Source of the DNA: JAWVYT01 sp046483065
GTDB lineage: Bacteria > Gemmatimonadota > Gemmatimonadetes > Longimicrobiales > RSA9
Reading direction: 5' to 3'
Length of the DNA stretch: 64,000 nucleotides
Assembly: GCA_046483065.1 (NCBI GenBank)
Contig: JAWODW010000072.1
Coordinates: 12,500-76,499 of the forward strand
The notes under the pieces were generated by a model. That model had not been told where the DNA came from. It saw nothing but the letters and a program-made list of their open reading frames with translations, and searched no databases. The position numbers and the translations under genes are program-made. Shown here piece by piece: positions 23,939 through 32,883 of the stretch. Positions within the stretch are counted from its first letter, which is position 1; each line of letters starts with the position of its first letter.

Positions 23939-24781
23939 GTGGCGAGAAGAAACGGGTACACCACGGGCGACGTCGAGAACCTGCTGGGGCTGACCCCCCG
24001 CCAGGCACGGGAATACGGCCGCTCGGGCGTCCTCGATCCCGACCGGGGCCCCGGCAACCGCTACCTCTTCTCCTTTCAGGACCTGGTCCTCCTCCGCACC
24101 GCCGCGGAGCTCCTCGAGGCCGACGTGCCCCAGCACCGCATCCTCCGGGCGATGCGCCGCGTCAAGGAGCAGCTCCCCGATGACCGCCCCCTCACGGAGG
24201 TGAAGATCGCCGCCGAGGGCGAGGACGTGGTGGTTTACGACGACGGGCAGGCCTGGGACCCGGAGTCCGGTCAGCTCCGGTTCGTCTTCGGAGTCCGGGA
24301 GCTGGCCGAGCAGGTGCAGCCCCTGAACGAGCGGGCCATGGCCGACGCCGAGGGCGACTCCGCCACCGAGTGGCAGGAGCTCGGCCAGGAGCTCGAGACC
24401 CACGCGCCCGCCCAGGCACGGCGGGCGTTCGAGAAGGTGCTCGAGCTGGAGCCCGGCCACGCCGCGGCCCTCGGAAGCCTGGGCCGACTGCTCCACGAAG
24501 AGGGCAACCTCGACGGCGCCGTCGCCCACTACCGACGGGCGCTGGAGGCCTCGGGCGGCGACGACCCCGTTGCCGCCTACAACCTCGGCCTCGCCCTCGA
24601 GGAGCTCGGCCGCGATCGGGCCGCCGCCGACGCCTACAACGCCGCCCTCACCATCGACTCCGCGTTCCCCGACGCCCACGCCAACCTGTCCCGCGTCTAC
24701 GAGCGACTCGGCGACCGCCTCTCGGCGCTCCGGCACCTGAAGAGCTACCGCACGCTGGTCGGGGAGCTGGGCGGCCACTAA
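23939..24781 (+). CDS. MerR-type regulator fused to tetratricopeptide repeats
   Basis: Residues 1-70 form a MerR winged helix (YTTGDVENLLGLTPRQAREY ... YLFSFQDLVLLRTAAELLEA). A ~60-residue linker and at least three TPR units follow (ARRAFEKVLELEPGHAAALG; AVAHYRRALEASGGDDPVAA; AAADAYNAALTIDSAFPDAH). The 280-residue protein starts at GTG. It is probably a DNA-binding regulator whose TPRs bind a protein partner rather than a small ligand. It has no gene partner; the CRP-type operator and cytochrome operon follow it. Confidence 0.88.
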   Translation: MARRNGYTTGDVENLLGLTPRQAREYGRSGVLDPDRGPGNRYLFSFQDLVLLRTAAELLEADVPQHRILRAMRRVKEQLPDDRPLTEVKIAAEGEDVVVYDDGQAWDPESGQLRFVFGVRELAEQVQPLNERAMADAEGDSATEWQELGQELETHAPAQARRAFEKVLELEPGHAAALGSLGRLLHEEGNLDGAVAHYRRALEASGGDDPVAAYNLGLALEELGRDRAAADAYNAALTIDSAFPDAHANLSRVYERLGDRLSALRHLKSYRTLVGELGGH

Positions 24782-24951
24782 CCAGCGCCCCGACCGGGGG
24801 TTTCCCGACACCCGGATCAGGGGTTTTCGAGCCGGTCCCGCAAAACCGTTGTAGTAAATTCTGCCACACGGCCTCGGGTATTCCCTGACAAGTCGCAGGC
24901 CCCCGTCTGTAGGGCGTAGGGAAAACGCTCTGGCTTTTGGAGCTTTTCCTG

Positions 24952-24971
24952 ATTGTGAGAGAATTCACAAT
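24952..24971. promoter_or_regulatory. Perfect CRP/FNR-family palindrome
   Basis: ATTGTGA-GAGAAT-TCACAAT is an exact 7-bp inverted repeat with the TGTGA-N6-TCACA spacing of CRP-type sites. Its centre is about 63 nt upstream of the first cytochrome ATG, suitable for activation of the cytochrome-rhodanese pair. The surrounding ~240-bp gap is less GC-rich than neighbours and otherwise holds no gene. The regulator is not in this window. Confidence 0.7.
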
Positions 24972-25024
24972 GTTGTCCTTTCCTCGCGTGAGCAGGCGGC
25001 ACGTGCCGCACCAATCGCCACCGA

Positions 25025-26377
25025 ATGGACACGATTCCCATGCGACGCTGGGTACTGATACCGATCTTTCTGGGACTGCCGCTGGGCTGGGCGTGCGACA
25101 CGGCCAATACGGGGCCCGACGCCCATGACGAGCACGCCTCGTGTGTGGGCTGCCACAGTGACTACGACCACCTGGAGGCGATCGCGACGCCGGACTCGGT
25201 GATCCCGTCGGGCGGGTGCAGCGGTCCGCCGCCGTACGTGGAGCCCCACGACCGGGTCTACCTGGGCGATGGCTTCGAGACGTTCGAGGCGTCGTCGCAC
25301 GGGGATCTCGGGTGCACGGAGTGTCACAACGGAGTGGACGGGACGGCGGACAAGGCGGAGGCGCATTCGGGCGACTTCGTGAAGTGGCCGTCGTGGGACA
25401 ACCTGGAGAGCTGCAGCGGGTGCCACACGGAGACGGTGGCGAGCCACGAGAACAGCATCCACTTCAACGGCTGGGGCCAGAAGCGGAGCCAGGTGCTGCG
25501 GGCGGGTGTGAGCAGCTTCCACGACCTGCCGGAAGGGATCCAGACGGGGTACGGCGAGAATTGCGAGACGTGCCACGCGTCGTGCGGGAGCTGCCACGTG
25601 AACCGTCCGCCGGCCGGCGGGGGCGGCCTGCTGAACGGGCACGCGTTCGAGGCGCCGGACATGCGGGACAACTGCACGGCGTGCCACTCCAGCCGGGGCG
25701 GGCACGCGTACTACGGGGTGGGGACGGGCACCGAGCCGGACGTGCACCTCACGGAGGCCGGCTTCACGTGCACCGCGTGCCACGGCGCAACGGAGCTCCA
25801 CGGCGGTGACGGCACGGTGGTCGAACAGCGGTACGCCATGCCCGAGCTGCCGGAGTGTGAGGACTGCCATACGGACATCAGCGGGTCGAACACGTACCAC
25901 TCGATGCACATGAACGACCTGAACTGCCACGCGTGCCACTCCCAGTCCTACAACACGTGCGGGAGCTGTCACGTGGGCGGTGAGGGTGCGCGGATCCACT
26001 CGCACCAGTCGTTCAAGATCGGGATGAATCCGTTGCCGGACATCAAGCCGGGTCCGGACTTCGTGACGGTGCGGCGGACACCGGCAGCGCCGGACAGCTG
26101 GTCGGTGTTCGGGGTGGATGTGCTTAGCAATTTCGATGCGAAGCCGATCTACAACTACACCACGCCGCACAACCTATTGCGGTGGACGGAGCGCACGCAG
26201 GTAGCGGACGGCGAGTCGTGCTACGCCAACTGCCACATCATCCAGGAGGGGGACACGTATCGGAACCGTCACCTCTACCTGTTCAGCTCCGATATGCTGT
26301 TGGACTGGGAGGTTTCATCCACCCAGAACGTTTTCGTGGACGGGCAGCTGCCCTCCAGCTGGGGTCTGCCCCAGTAA
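25025..26377 (+). CDS. Multihaem c-type cytochrome lipoprotein
   Basis: The 450-residue protein has an N-terminal lipoprotein signal (IFLGLPLGWAC) and ten CxxCH haem sites: CVGCH, CTECH, CSGCH, CETCH, CGSCH, CTACH twice, CEDCH, CHACH and CGSCH. An additional CYANCH near the C terminus has three residues between the cysteines and could bind an eleventh haem. It is probably periplasmic or outer-membrane anchored and moves electrons, perhaps to an extracellular or sulfur/selenium acceptor. ATG 25040 is an alternative start that trims five residues; neither has a good ribosome site. The rhodanese gene follows 24 nt later. Confidence 0.9.
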   Translation: MDTIPMRRWVLIPIFLGLPLGWACDTANTGPDAHDEHASCVGCHSDYDHLEAIATPDSVIPSGGCSGPPPYVEPHDRVYLGDGFETFEASSHGDLGCTECHNGVDGTADKAEAHSGDFVKWPSWDNLESCSGCHTETVASHENSIHFNGWGQKRSQVLRAGVSSFHDLPEGIQTGYGENCETCHASCGSCHVNRPPAGGGGLLNGHAFEAPDMRDNCTACHSSRGGHAYYGVGTGTEPDVHLTEAGFTCTACHGATELHGGDGTVVEQRYAMPELPECEDCHTDISGSNTYHSMHMNDLNCHACHSQSYNTCGSCHVGGEGARIHSHQSFKIGMNPLPDIKPGPDFVTVRRTPAAPDSWSVFGVDVLSNFDAKPIYNYTTPHNLLRWTERTQVADGESCYANCHIIQEGDTYRNRHLYLFSSDMLLDWEVSSTQNVFVDGQLPSSWGLPQ

Positions 26378-26401
26378 ACTGACGCAAACACAAGAGGGGT
26401 C

Positions 26402-27400
26402 ATGAAATACGCAAAGAATCGCTGGTACGTCTTCCTGCTGCTGGTCCTGGCCGGGCTGGCGGCGTGCGAGAGCAGCACGACAGAGGCGGTCGACGAGGCG
26501 CAGATCCTCGTGGAGTACCTGGAGACGAACCGGGACTACGATGTCCACGGCGGCTACATCATGAGCGCTGCGGACGTGCGGACCAACATCGTCACGGCAC
26601 CGGATGACTACTACGTGATCGATATCCGGGCGGCCTCCGACTTCGCGGCCGGCCACGTAGCGGGTGCGGTGAACGTGGCGCTCGGCGATCTGCCGGATCA
26701 TCTGGCCGACATGTCACCGGCGCCGTCGACCTACGAGAAGGTCATCCTGATCTGCTACTCGGGTCAGTCGGCGGCCTACTCCGCCGGTGTGCTCCGGGCC
26801 ATGGGCTACGAGAACGTGTTCACCATGAAGTTCGGCATGAGCGCCTGGCACACGGACTTCTCGGGGTCGTGGGTCAACAACGTCTCCAACGAGCGCGTGA
26901 CGCAGTTCGTCACCACGGCGTCGCCGGCGATCAACGAGCCCGGCGCGCTGCCGGAGCTGAGCACCGGGTACGAGGACGGCGCTTCCATCGTCGATGCCCG
27001 GGCCTCGGCCGTGTTCAGCGCTGGCTTCGGCCCCGCCAAGATCACGGATGACGACGTATTCATGAACATCGACGACTACTACGTGATCAACTTCTGGCCC
27101 CAGAGCCGGTACGAGGGGTTGGGCCATATCCCCGGCGCGCTCAACTACGACCCGTCGACCCAGCCGTTCCTGCTCGATACGCACCTGAGCACGCTGCCCA
27201 CGGACCAGCCCGTGGTGGTCTACTGCTACACGGGGCAGACCAGCGCGTACATCACGGGGTACCTGCGGGTGCTGGGCTACGACGCCCGTACGCTCCTGTT
27301 CGGCGGCAACAGCATGATCCACGACGCTATGGCGGACGCCGAGGCAGGCGCGTGGAGCACGGGCGCCGTCATGGACTACGAGTACGAGGTGAGCAGCTGA
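26402..27400 (+). CDS. Double-rhodanese lipoprotein
   Basis: The 332-residue protein begins with a lipoprotein signal (LVLAGLAACESS). It has two rhodanese domains, each with an intact active-site loop: CYSGQSA at about residue 120 and CYTGQTS at about 278. Both have the preceding D-x-R/D-A-R region (IDIRAASDFAAGHVAGAVNV; the second is VINFWPQSRYEGLGHIPGAL). Rhodaneses carry sulfane sulfur on the loop cysteine. Being exported and next to a multihaem cytochrome, it may deliver or trap persulfide sulfur, or handle selenium oxyanions, as with the rhodanese partner in Geobacter ext clusters. That role is inference. Confidence 0.88.
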   Translation: MKYAKNRWYVFLLLVLAGLAACESSTTEAVDEAQILVEYLETNRDYDVHGGYIMSAADVRTNIVTAPDDYYVIDIRAASDFAAGHVAGAVNVALGDLPDHLADMSPAPSTYEKVILICYSGQSAAYSAGVLRAMGYENVFTMKFGMSAWHTDFSGSWVNNVSNERVTQFVTTASPAINEPGALPELSTGYEDGASIVDARASAVFSAGFGPAKITDDDVFMNIDDYYVINFWPQSRYEGLGHIPGALNYDPSTQPFLLDTHLSTLPTDQPVVVYCYTGQTSAYITGYLRVLGYDARTLLFGGNSMIHDAMADAEAGAWSTGAVMDYEYEVSS

Positions 27401-27406
27401 TGTAGA

Positions 27407-27531
27407 GATGGACTTCCCGCGCCGTCCATCGCAGCGGTAGCGGCGGTGCGGCAGACGGGCCCGGCGTGCGGCCCACACAGAGCCGGCTTCACCGTGGATG
27501 TATGCCGCGGGGAGGTCGGCTCTGTGCGTGG
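27407..27531. terminator. Stem-loops between convergent rhodanese and dtxR genes
   Basis: Two inverted repeats follow the rhodanese stop. GATGGAC (27407-27413) pairs with GTCCATC (27424-27430). CCCACACAGAGCCGGC (from 27472) pairs imperfectly with GTCGGCTCTGTGCGTGGG (to about 27531). They lie in the 196-bp gap between convergent genes and probably stop transcription from both sides, but neither has a T-tract. Confidence 0.5.
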
Positions 27532-27596
27532 GGCGTATCGCGTCCTTCGGGCTTCTGCGCCTCAGCGGCGGCCGTGGCTGGCGCGGCTGCCGGCTC

Positions 27597-28259
27597 TCAC
27601 TCCGCCGGCTCCACCCGGAGCCGCTCCGCCAGCTCCATCCCCACCATCTCCTCGGTCTCGCCGACCCGGACCCGGAGCGGCCCCCGGAGCGGCGTGCGCT
27701 CCAGGACTTCGAGCTCCACACCGGGGATCAGGTTCAGCCGGGCCAGGTAGCGGAGCGCCTCGGCGTCCTCGTCGCTGACGCGCCGGAGGATGGCCACGTG
27801 GCCGGGCTCCAGCTCGGCCAGGGTGGGCAGCTCGGGTGCGGCCAGCCGGCCGGCGGGGCTGGGGATCGGGTGGCCGTGGGGGTCGGCCTCCGGGTCGCCG
27901 AGGATCGCGGCCATCCGGTCGATGAGGGAGTCGGACGCAGCGTGTTCGAGCTGCTCGGCCTCGACGTGGACCTGGTCCCATGTGTAGCCGAGGACCTCGA
28001 CCAGGAAGAGCTCGAGGACCCGGTGCCGGCGGATGATCCGGATCGCTTCCCGCCGCCCCCGGGGGGTGAGCCGGGCGCCCTGGTAGCGCTGGTGCTCCAC
28101 CAGGCCCTGCTCACCGAGGCGCTTGAGCATGCCGGTCACGGAGCCGGGTGCAACACCGAGGCGTTCGGCGATGGCGGACGTGCCTGTGGCGGCGTCCTCG
28201 GCGCCATCGGCCAGCTGGAAGATGGCCTTGAGGTAGTCCTGTACTGCGGGCGTCGGCAT
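27597..28259 (-). CDS. DtxR/MntR-family metal-dependent repressor
   Basis: The 220-residue protein has the family layout: winged helix (QDYLKAIFQLADG; AERLGVAPGSVTGMLKRLGE), metal-binding dimerisation domain (RRHRVLELFLVEVLGYTWDQ; VEAEQLEHAASD; DPEADPHGHPIPSP) and a C-terminal SH3-like FeoA domain (LAELEPGHVAILRRVSDEDA). It would repress iron or manganese genes when metal-loaded. It is divergent from the universal stress gene, sharing a 167-bp gap. No transporter is adjacent. Confidence 0.92.
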   Translation of the reverse strand: MPTPAVQDYLKAIFQLADGAEDAATGTSAIAERLGVAPGSVTGMLKRLGEQGLVEHQRYQGARLTPRGRREAIRIIRRHRVLELFLVEVLGYTWDQVHVEAEQLEHAASDSLIDRMAAILGDPEADPHGHPIPSPAGRLAAPELPTLAELEPGHVAILRRVSDEDAEALRYLARLNLIPGVELEVLERTPLRGPLRVRVGETEEMVGMELAERLRVEPAE

Positions 28260-28426
28260 GGCGGGAGGGTACGGCCCCGGGGGGCGCCCCGCAACTGCCC
28301 GGGAGGCGGCCCGGCTTCGGTAGACGTCCCTACATGGAAACCAAGCAAATTCCGACAGACAGCGGGCCCGGCGGGTGTGAGATTACAATGGGTTCATCCA
28401 CGCCGCGTCCACGGTAGGGAGGCACC

Positions 28427-29347
28427 ATGTACGACCGGATCATCGTTCCCATCGAGGAGGGCGCCACCGATTCGATGGTGCAGGCCTGCCCTCTCGCGCG
28501 GGAGCTCGGCTGTGAGCTGACGCTCCTCCACGTCCACCACCCGCAGGAGGCCCCGGAGGAGCTGGAGGGTCTGCCCCAGTACCGTTTCCAGGGGGTGGTC
28601 GAGTCGTGGGACGACCGGGACCAGGAAGCCGAGGCCCGGGAGGCGGAGTGGCTGGCGGCGCTCGCGGAGGAAGTGGCCGCGGGCGACCCGGAGCTCGAGG
28701 TCTCGAGCCGGGTCGTCCACGCCCCGCTGGCCCGTTCGCTCCGGTCCGAGGACGAATCAGTGCTGGTGGTGGCCCCCGCCGAGGACCTCGAGATCGACGG
28801 GCTGAACCGGACCGTTATGGAGCTGCTGCGGGGTGGCGGCGTGCCGGTCCTGGTCTGTCACGCCGATGTACGGCTCCTTCCGATCCGGCGGCTGCTGATC
28901 CCCCTCGACGGGTCGTCGTTCTCCGCGGAGATCCTGACCCCCGCGCTGGACTTCGCACGTGAGACGGGGGCCCGGATCAGTCTCCTGGAGGTGGTCACCC
29001 GCCGCGGGCTCGCCGGGCTGCTGCGGTCCGGGGACCGGTCCGCCGAGGCCGCCGAGCGATTCCTACGGGAGGTCCGGGCCACGGTCCCCGACGAGTACGG
29101 CGCTGTGGACGTGCGGGTGGTAGAGCAGGGGAACGCGGCGGCCGGGATCGTGCGGGAGGCGCGGCGCGAGGACGTGGACCTGGTGGCCATGGCCACCCAC
29201 GGCCGCGGTGGCCTGCGGCGCCTGGTCCTGGGCAGCGTGGCGGAGAGCGTGGTCCGGGGGTCCAACGTCCCGGTGCTCCTCTACCGGCCCGCCGGCGTGG
29301 GAGCGGATCAGGGGGCCGGGAGCCCACCTCGGGTCACCGCCCGGTAG
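28427..29347 (+). CDS. Tandem universal stress protein
   Basis: The 306-residue protein has two UspA domains. The second (from ~150: RRLLIPLDGSSFSAEILTPA) keeps the ATP-binding GRGGLRRLVLGSVAESV loop; the first lacks it and is probably regulatory. GGGAGGCACC precedes the ATG, and a TACAAT -10-like box lies at 28384-28389. The 3' end overlaps the end of the convergent TPR gene by 14 bp. Confidence 0.9.
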   Translation: MYDRIIVPIEEGATDSMVQACPLARELGCELTLLHVHHPQEAPEELEGLPQYRFQGVVESWDDRDQEAEAREAEWLAALAEEVAAGDPELEVSSRVVHAPLARSLRSEDESVLVVAPAEDLEIDGLNRTVMELLRGGGVPVLVCHADVRLLPIRRLLIPLDGSSFSAEILTPALDFARETGARISLLEVVTRRGLAGLLRSGDRSAEAAERFLREVRATVPDEYGAVDVRVVEQGNAAAGIVREARREDVDLVAMATHGRGGLRRLVLGSVAESVVRGSNVPVLLYRPAGVGADQGAGSPPRVTAR

Positions 29348-31148
29348 ACGACGGGTCCAGCCCCGCCAGGGGCGTCTCGACGCCGAGTGCGTTGGCGACG
29401 GCGTCGAAGCGGGGGTCCCGGCGTACCGGGTCGAAGAGGGGGTGGACCAGGAAGAAGGGCAGCATGGGGTCCGCGCCCTCGGCGTACGCCTCCTCCAGCC
29501 GGTCGAGCGCCCCGTCGCGGTCGCCGATGGCGCTGTGGAGGAGGGCCAGGTGGGTCGGCGACACCGTCCCCTCGAGCTCTCTCAGCGCGGCCCGGGCCTC
29601 TTCGCGCAGCGACGGGTCGGCATCGGCCCGTACCACCGCCCCGATCGCGTCGGCCACGGCCGGTGGGTACGCGGCACGGGCGGCGGTGATCGCCTGGTCG
29701 TGGCAGTCCGCCGCGAGGCAGAGGAAGAGCAGGTTGGCCTGCCCCAGTACGTCGCCCGGGTTGTCGGCCAGGAGCGTTTCGTAGGCCGTCCGGGCCCGTC
29801 TCAGATCCCGCCGCGCCAGCCACAGGTAGCCCCGGGTGTAGCGCGTGGCGACGGAGAGCGGGTCCAGGCGCTCGGCACGCTCCAGCTCCTGCTCCGCCTC
29901 CGCCAGCCGGCCCATCATGATAAGCGCCTCGGCGTACCACTGATGGGCCGTGGCGTAGTTGGGCTGGAACTGGATCGCCCGGGTGTACGCCATTTCCGCC
30001 GCGTCGAGGTTCCACTCCAGCGACTGGGTGATCCGGCCGATGGCGGTGTGGGCCTCGGCCATCTGCGCGTTCAGCGCCAGCGCCCGGGCCGCGGCCGCCG
30101 ACCCGAGCTCCGCCGCCTCGTCCACCGGCATGTCGGTGTACGCCGGCAGGACGGCGTAGGTGAGAGCCATGCCCGCATGGGCGGGGGCGTACGACGCGTC
30201 TTCCTCCACCGCCTCCTCGAAGTACTCCAGTGCCCGGCGCAGGTCGTTCTCCGTGCGGGCGTGCCACCGGGCGAGCCCCAGGAGGTACGCGTCGTGGGCC
30301 CGGACGTTGGACGTGCCCGCCCGGAGCCGGGACGCGCCGGGTACCAGCTGGACCCTCAGCGCGTCGACGATGGCGCTGGCGATGTCGTCCTGGATGGCGA
30401 AGATGTCGTCCACCGTCCGGTCGTAGCTGTTCGACCAGATCTGGAACCCGCTGGCCACGTCCACGAGCTGGACGGTGACCCGCAGCTGGTCGCCGTCGCG
30501 ACGGAGGCTCCCTTCCACCACCGCTTCGACCCCGAGCTCATTGCTGATCTCGTCCAGCCCCGGGTCCCGGCCCCGGAAGGCGAACGACGACGCCCGCCCG
30601 GCCACCCGGACCTCCTGCAGCCGGGCCAGCCGGTTGATCAGCTCCTCGGTGACCCCGTCGGCGAAGTAGCCCTGGTCCTGGCCGGGGCTCAGGTCGGCGA
30701 ACGGCAGCACGGCTATGGATTGGATGGACTCGGGCCGGACCAGCGCACCCGGATTCACCATGCTGTAGGCGCCGAAGCCCACCAGCGCCACCAGGATGCC
30801 GGCGCCGAAGACGCCGGCCAGGCGCGCCGGCCCGGCCTGGACCAACACCCGCTCCTGGGGCGGCTCGGGCCGCTCCGATTCCGCCTCCGGGTCCGCCGCC
30901 TCCCCCAGCGACCGGGTGCGGACCACCCCTTCCGGCGTGATATCGAAGAGCCACGCCAGGATCACCGTGACGGGGAAGCCCACAAAGGCGAGCACCACCA
31001 CCAGCCGCGGGACCCAGTCGGGGGCGCCCAGGAGCGGGAACGTCTCCACCACGATCTCCACGGCCATCCATACCACCAGGACGTAGCCGCCGGCGACGCG
31101 CCAAACGCGCCGTCGCTTGAGCTCGGAGAAGAGGTTGCCTGGGTTCAC
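29334..31148 (-). CDS. CadC/TolB-like membrane protein with TPR repeats
   Basis: The 604-residue protein opens with a two-helix head (LKRRRVWRVAGGYVLVVWMA ... VGFPVTVILAWLFDITPEGV). A third helix follows at ~130-150, then a TolB-N/FlgO-like domain (SIAVLPFADLSPGQDQGYFA ... LRVTVQLVDVASGFQIWS) and about seven TPR-like repeats to the end. This architecture is highly multiplied in Gemmatimonadota-type genomes, where members are often annotated as adenylate cyclase or regulator. No cyclase or DNA-binding domain is visible here. Likely a membrane scaffold or sensor. Confidence 0.85.
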   Translation of the reverse strand: MNPGNLFSELKRRRVWRVAGGYVLVVWMAVEIVVETFPLLGAPDWVPRLVVVLAFVGFPVTVILAWLFDITPEGVVRTRSLGEAADPEAESERPEPPQERVLVQAGPARLAGVFGAGILVALVGFGAYSMVNPGALVRPESIQSIAVLPFADLSPGQDQGYFADGVTEELINRLARLQEVRVAGRASSFAFRGRDPGLDEISNELGVEAVVEGSLRRDGDQLRVTVQLVDVASGFQIWSNSYDRTVDDIFAIQDDIASAIVDALRVQLVPGASRLRAGTSNVRAHDAYLLGLARWHARTENDLRRALEYFEEAVEEDASYAPAHAGMALTYAVLPAYTDMPVDEAAELGSAAAARALALNAQMAEAHTAIGRITQSLEWNLDAAEMAYTRAIQFQPNYATAHQWYAEALIMMGRLAEAEQELERAERLDPLSVATRYTRGYLWLARRDLRRARTAYETLLADNPGDVLGQANLLFLCLAADCHDQAITAARAAYPPAVADAIGAVVRADADPSLREEARAALRELEGTVSPTHLALLHSAIGDRDGALDRLEEAYAEGADPMLPFFLVHPLFDPVRRDPRFDAVANALGVETPLAGLDPSSTGR

Positions 31149-31331
31149 GTGTCCCTGTCTCGCTGAGGGTCCTGCCTGTTAGACAGCCGCCGCCGGGGAA
31201 ACGTTTGGCCACGGCCGGGCGGCTCCTGCCGGGAAGATATCGCGCTGCGGACCCGTCGACCACGGGCGCACCCGTGCCCGCGACCGCCGCGTTGCGTATC
31301 TTCCCCACGTCTTCCCCTTGCTCCACCCCCT

Positions 31332-32876
31332 ATGGCATACGACCACGACGTCATTATCATCGGCTCCGGCTTCGGCGGGAGCGTCACCGCCCTCCGGCTC
31401 GTGGAGACCGGAAACCGCGTCCTCATGCTCGAGAAGGGGGGACGTTTCGGCGACGACGACTTCGCCCGCAGCGCGTGGAACCTCCGACGCTGGCTCTGGC
31501 GACCTCGCCTGGGGCTCCGGGGACCCTTCAAGATGACGTTCCTCCGCCACCTCACGGCCCTCTCGGGCGTGGGTGTAGGCGGCGGATCGCTGATCTACGC
31601 CGGCGTGCTCCAGGAGCCCCGCGACGGCTTCTTCACCGCGCCGTCGTGGGCGCACCTGGCCGACTGGCGCACGGAGTTGGAGCCCCACTACCACACGGCG
31701 AAGCGGATGCTGGGCGCCGCCCCCGTCCCCTTCCACACCTATCCGGACGACGTGGTGGCCGGCGTGGCTCGCCGCCGCGGCCGCGAGGCGCAGCACACGC
31801 CCACCACCGTGAGCGTCTACTTCGGGGCGGAGGGCGAGACGGTAGAGGACCCGTACTTCGGCGGCGACGGCCCGGACCGAACGGGGTGCATCCACTGCGG
31901 CGGGTGCATGGTGGGGTGCCGCTACAACGCGAAGAACACCCTCGACCGGAACTACCTCTGGCTGGCGGAGAAGCAGGGGCTCGAGATCCGGGCGAACACC
32001 GAGGTGGTGGCCATCCGCCGCGTCGACGACGGGTACCGGGTCGAGACCCGGGAAGGGCCCGGGCCGTTCCGCAGACGCCGGAGCTACCGCGCGCCGAAGG
32101 TGGTCCTGTCCGGCGGCGTGCTCGGCACCGTGCCGCTCCTGCTGCGCATGCGCCGGGACCCCGAGGGTCTCCCGCATCTATCCCCACGCCTCGGCGAGTT
32201 CGTCCGGACCAACTCCGAAGTGCTCATGGGGGTCGTGGCCCCGGACCGGGAGATGGCTGACGGTGTGGCCATCACGTCGATCCTGCGCACCGGCGAGCGA
32301 TCCACCCTCGAGCCCGTGCGCTACCCGCCGGGGTCCGGCGTGCTCCGCGTCCTCCAGGCGCCCCACGCGCCGGGCGAGACCCTGGGCCGACGACTGGCCG
32401 CCGCGCTCCGCAGGGTCCTCCGCCACCCCGTCCGCACGCTCCGGACCTGGCTCGTCCGCGACTGGGCACGCCGCACCATGATCCTCCTCTACATGAGCAC
32501 CGATGACAGCCACCTCCGGCTCCGTCTCCGGAACGGCACCGGCGCGGTCACCACCGACGTCTCCCACGGGAAGGCCCCCCGGGCCGCCATCCCCGAAGCC
32601 ACGGAGATCGGCGAGGAGATCGCCAGGGAGGTGGACGGCTACCCGGTGAGCTTCATCATGGAGACGCTGGCCGGGACGCCCACCACCGCCCATATCCTCG
32701 GCGGATGCGTCATGGGGACCGGCCCCGAGAACGGCGTGATCGGACCCGACCACCAGGTCTGGAACTACCCGGGACTCTACGTGATCGACGGCTCCGCAAT
32801 GTCCGCCAATCCCGGGGTGAATCCGTCGCTCACCATCGCCGCCCTGGCCGAACGGGCGGCATGCCAGGTGGGCTGA
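31332..32876 (+). CDS. GMC-type FAD oxidoreductase with cysteine-rich insert
   Basis: The 514-residue enzyme has the FAD Rossmann motif IIIGSGFGGSVTALRL at the N terminus, the GSLIYAGV loop, and the GMC C terminus with HILGGCVMG and NPGVNPSLTIA supplying the His/Asn active-site pair. A segment at ~190-205 (CIHCGGCMVGC) carries four cysteines and could bind a cluster, as in the cholesterol-oxidase-like bacterial subgroup. The substrate, perhaps a sterol- or alcohol-like compound, is unknown. No obvious partner is adjacent. Confidence 0.87.
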   Translation: MAYDHDVIIIGSGFGGSVTALRLVETGNRVLMLEKGGRFGDDDFARSAWNLRRWLWRPRLGLRGPFKMTFLRHLTALSGVGVGGGSLIYAGVLQEPRDGFFTAPSWAHLADWRTELEPHYHTAKRMLGAAPVPFHTYPDDVVAGVARRRGREAQHTPTTVSVYFGAEGETVEDPYFGGDGPDRTGCIHCGGCMVGCRYNAKNTLDRNYLWLAEKQGLEIRANTEVVAIRRVDDGYRVETREGPGPFRRRRSYRAPKVVLSGGVLGTVPLLLRMRRDPEGLPHLSPRLGEFVRTNSEVLMGVVAPDREMADGVAITSILRTGERSTLEPVRYPPGSGVLRVLQAPHAPGETLGRRLAAALRRVLRHPVRTLRTWLVRDWARRTMILLYMSTDDSHLRLRLRNGTGAVTTDVSHGKAPRAAIPEATEIGEEIAREVDGYPVSFIMETLAGTPTTAHILGGCVMGTGPENGVIGPDHQVWNYPGLYVIDGSAMSANPGVNPSLTIAALAERAACQVG

Positions 32877-32883
32877 GGGGCGG

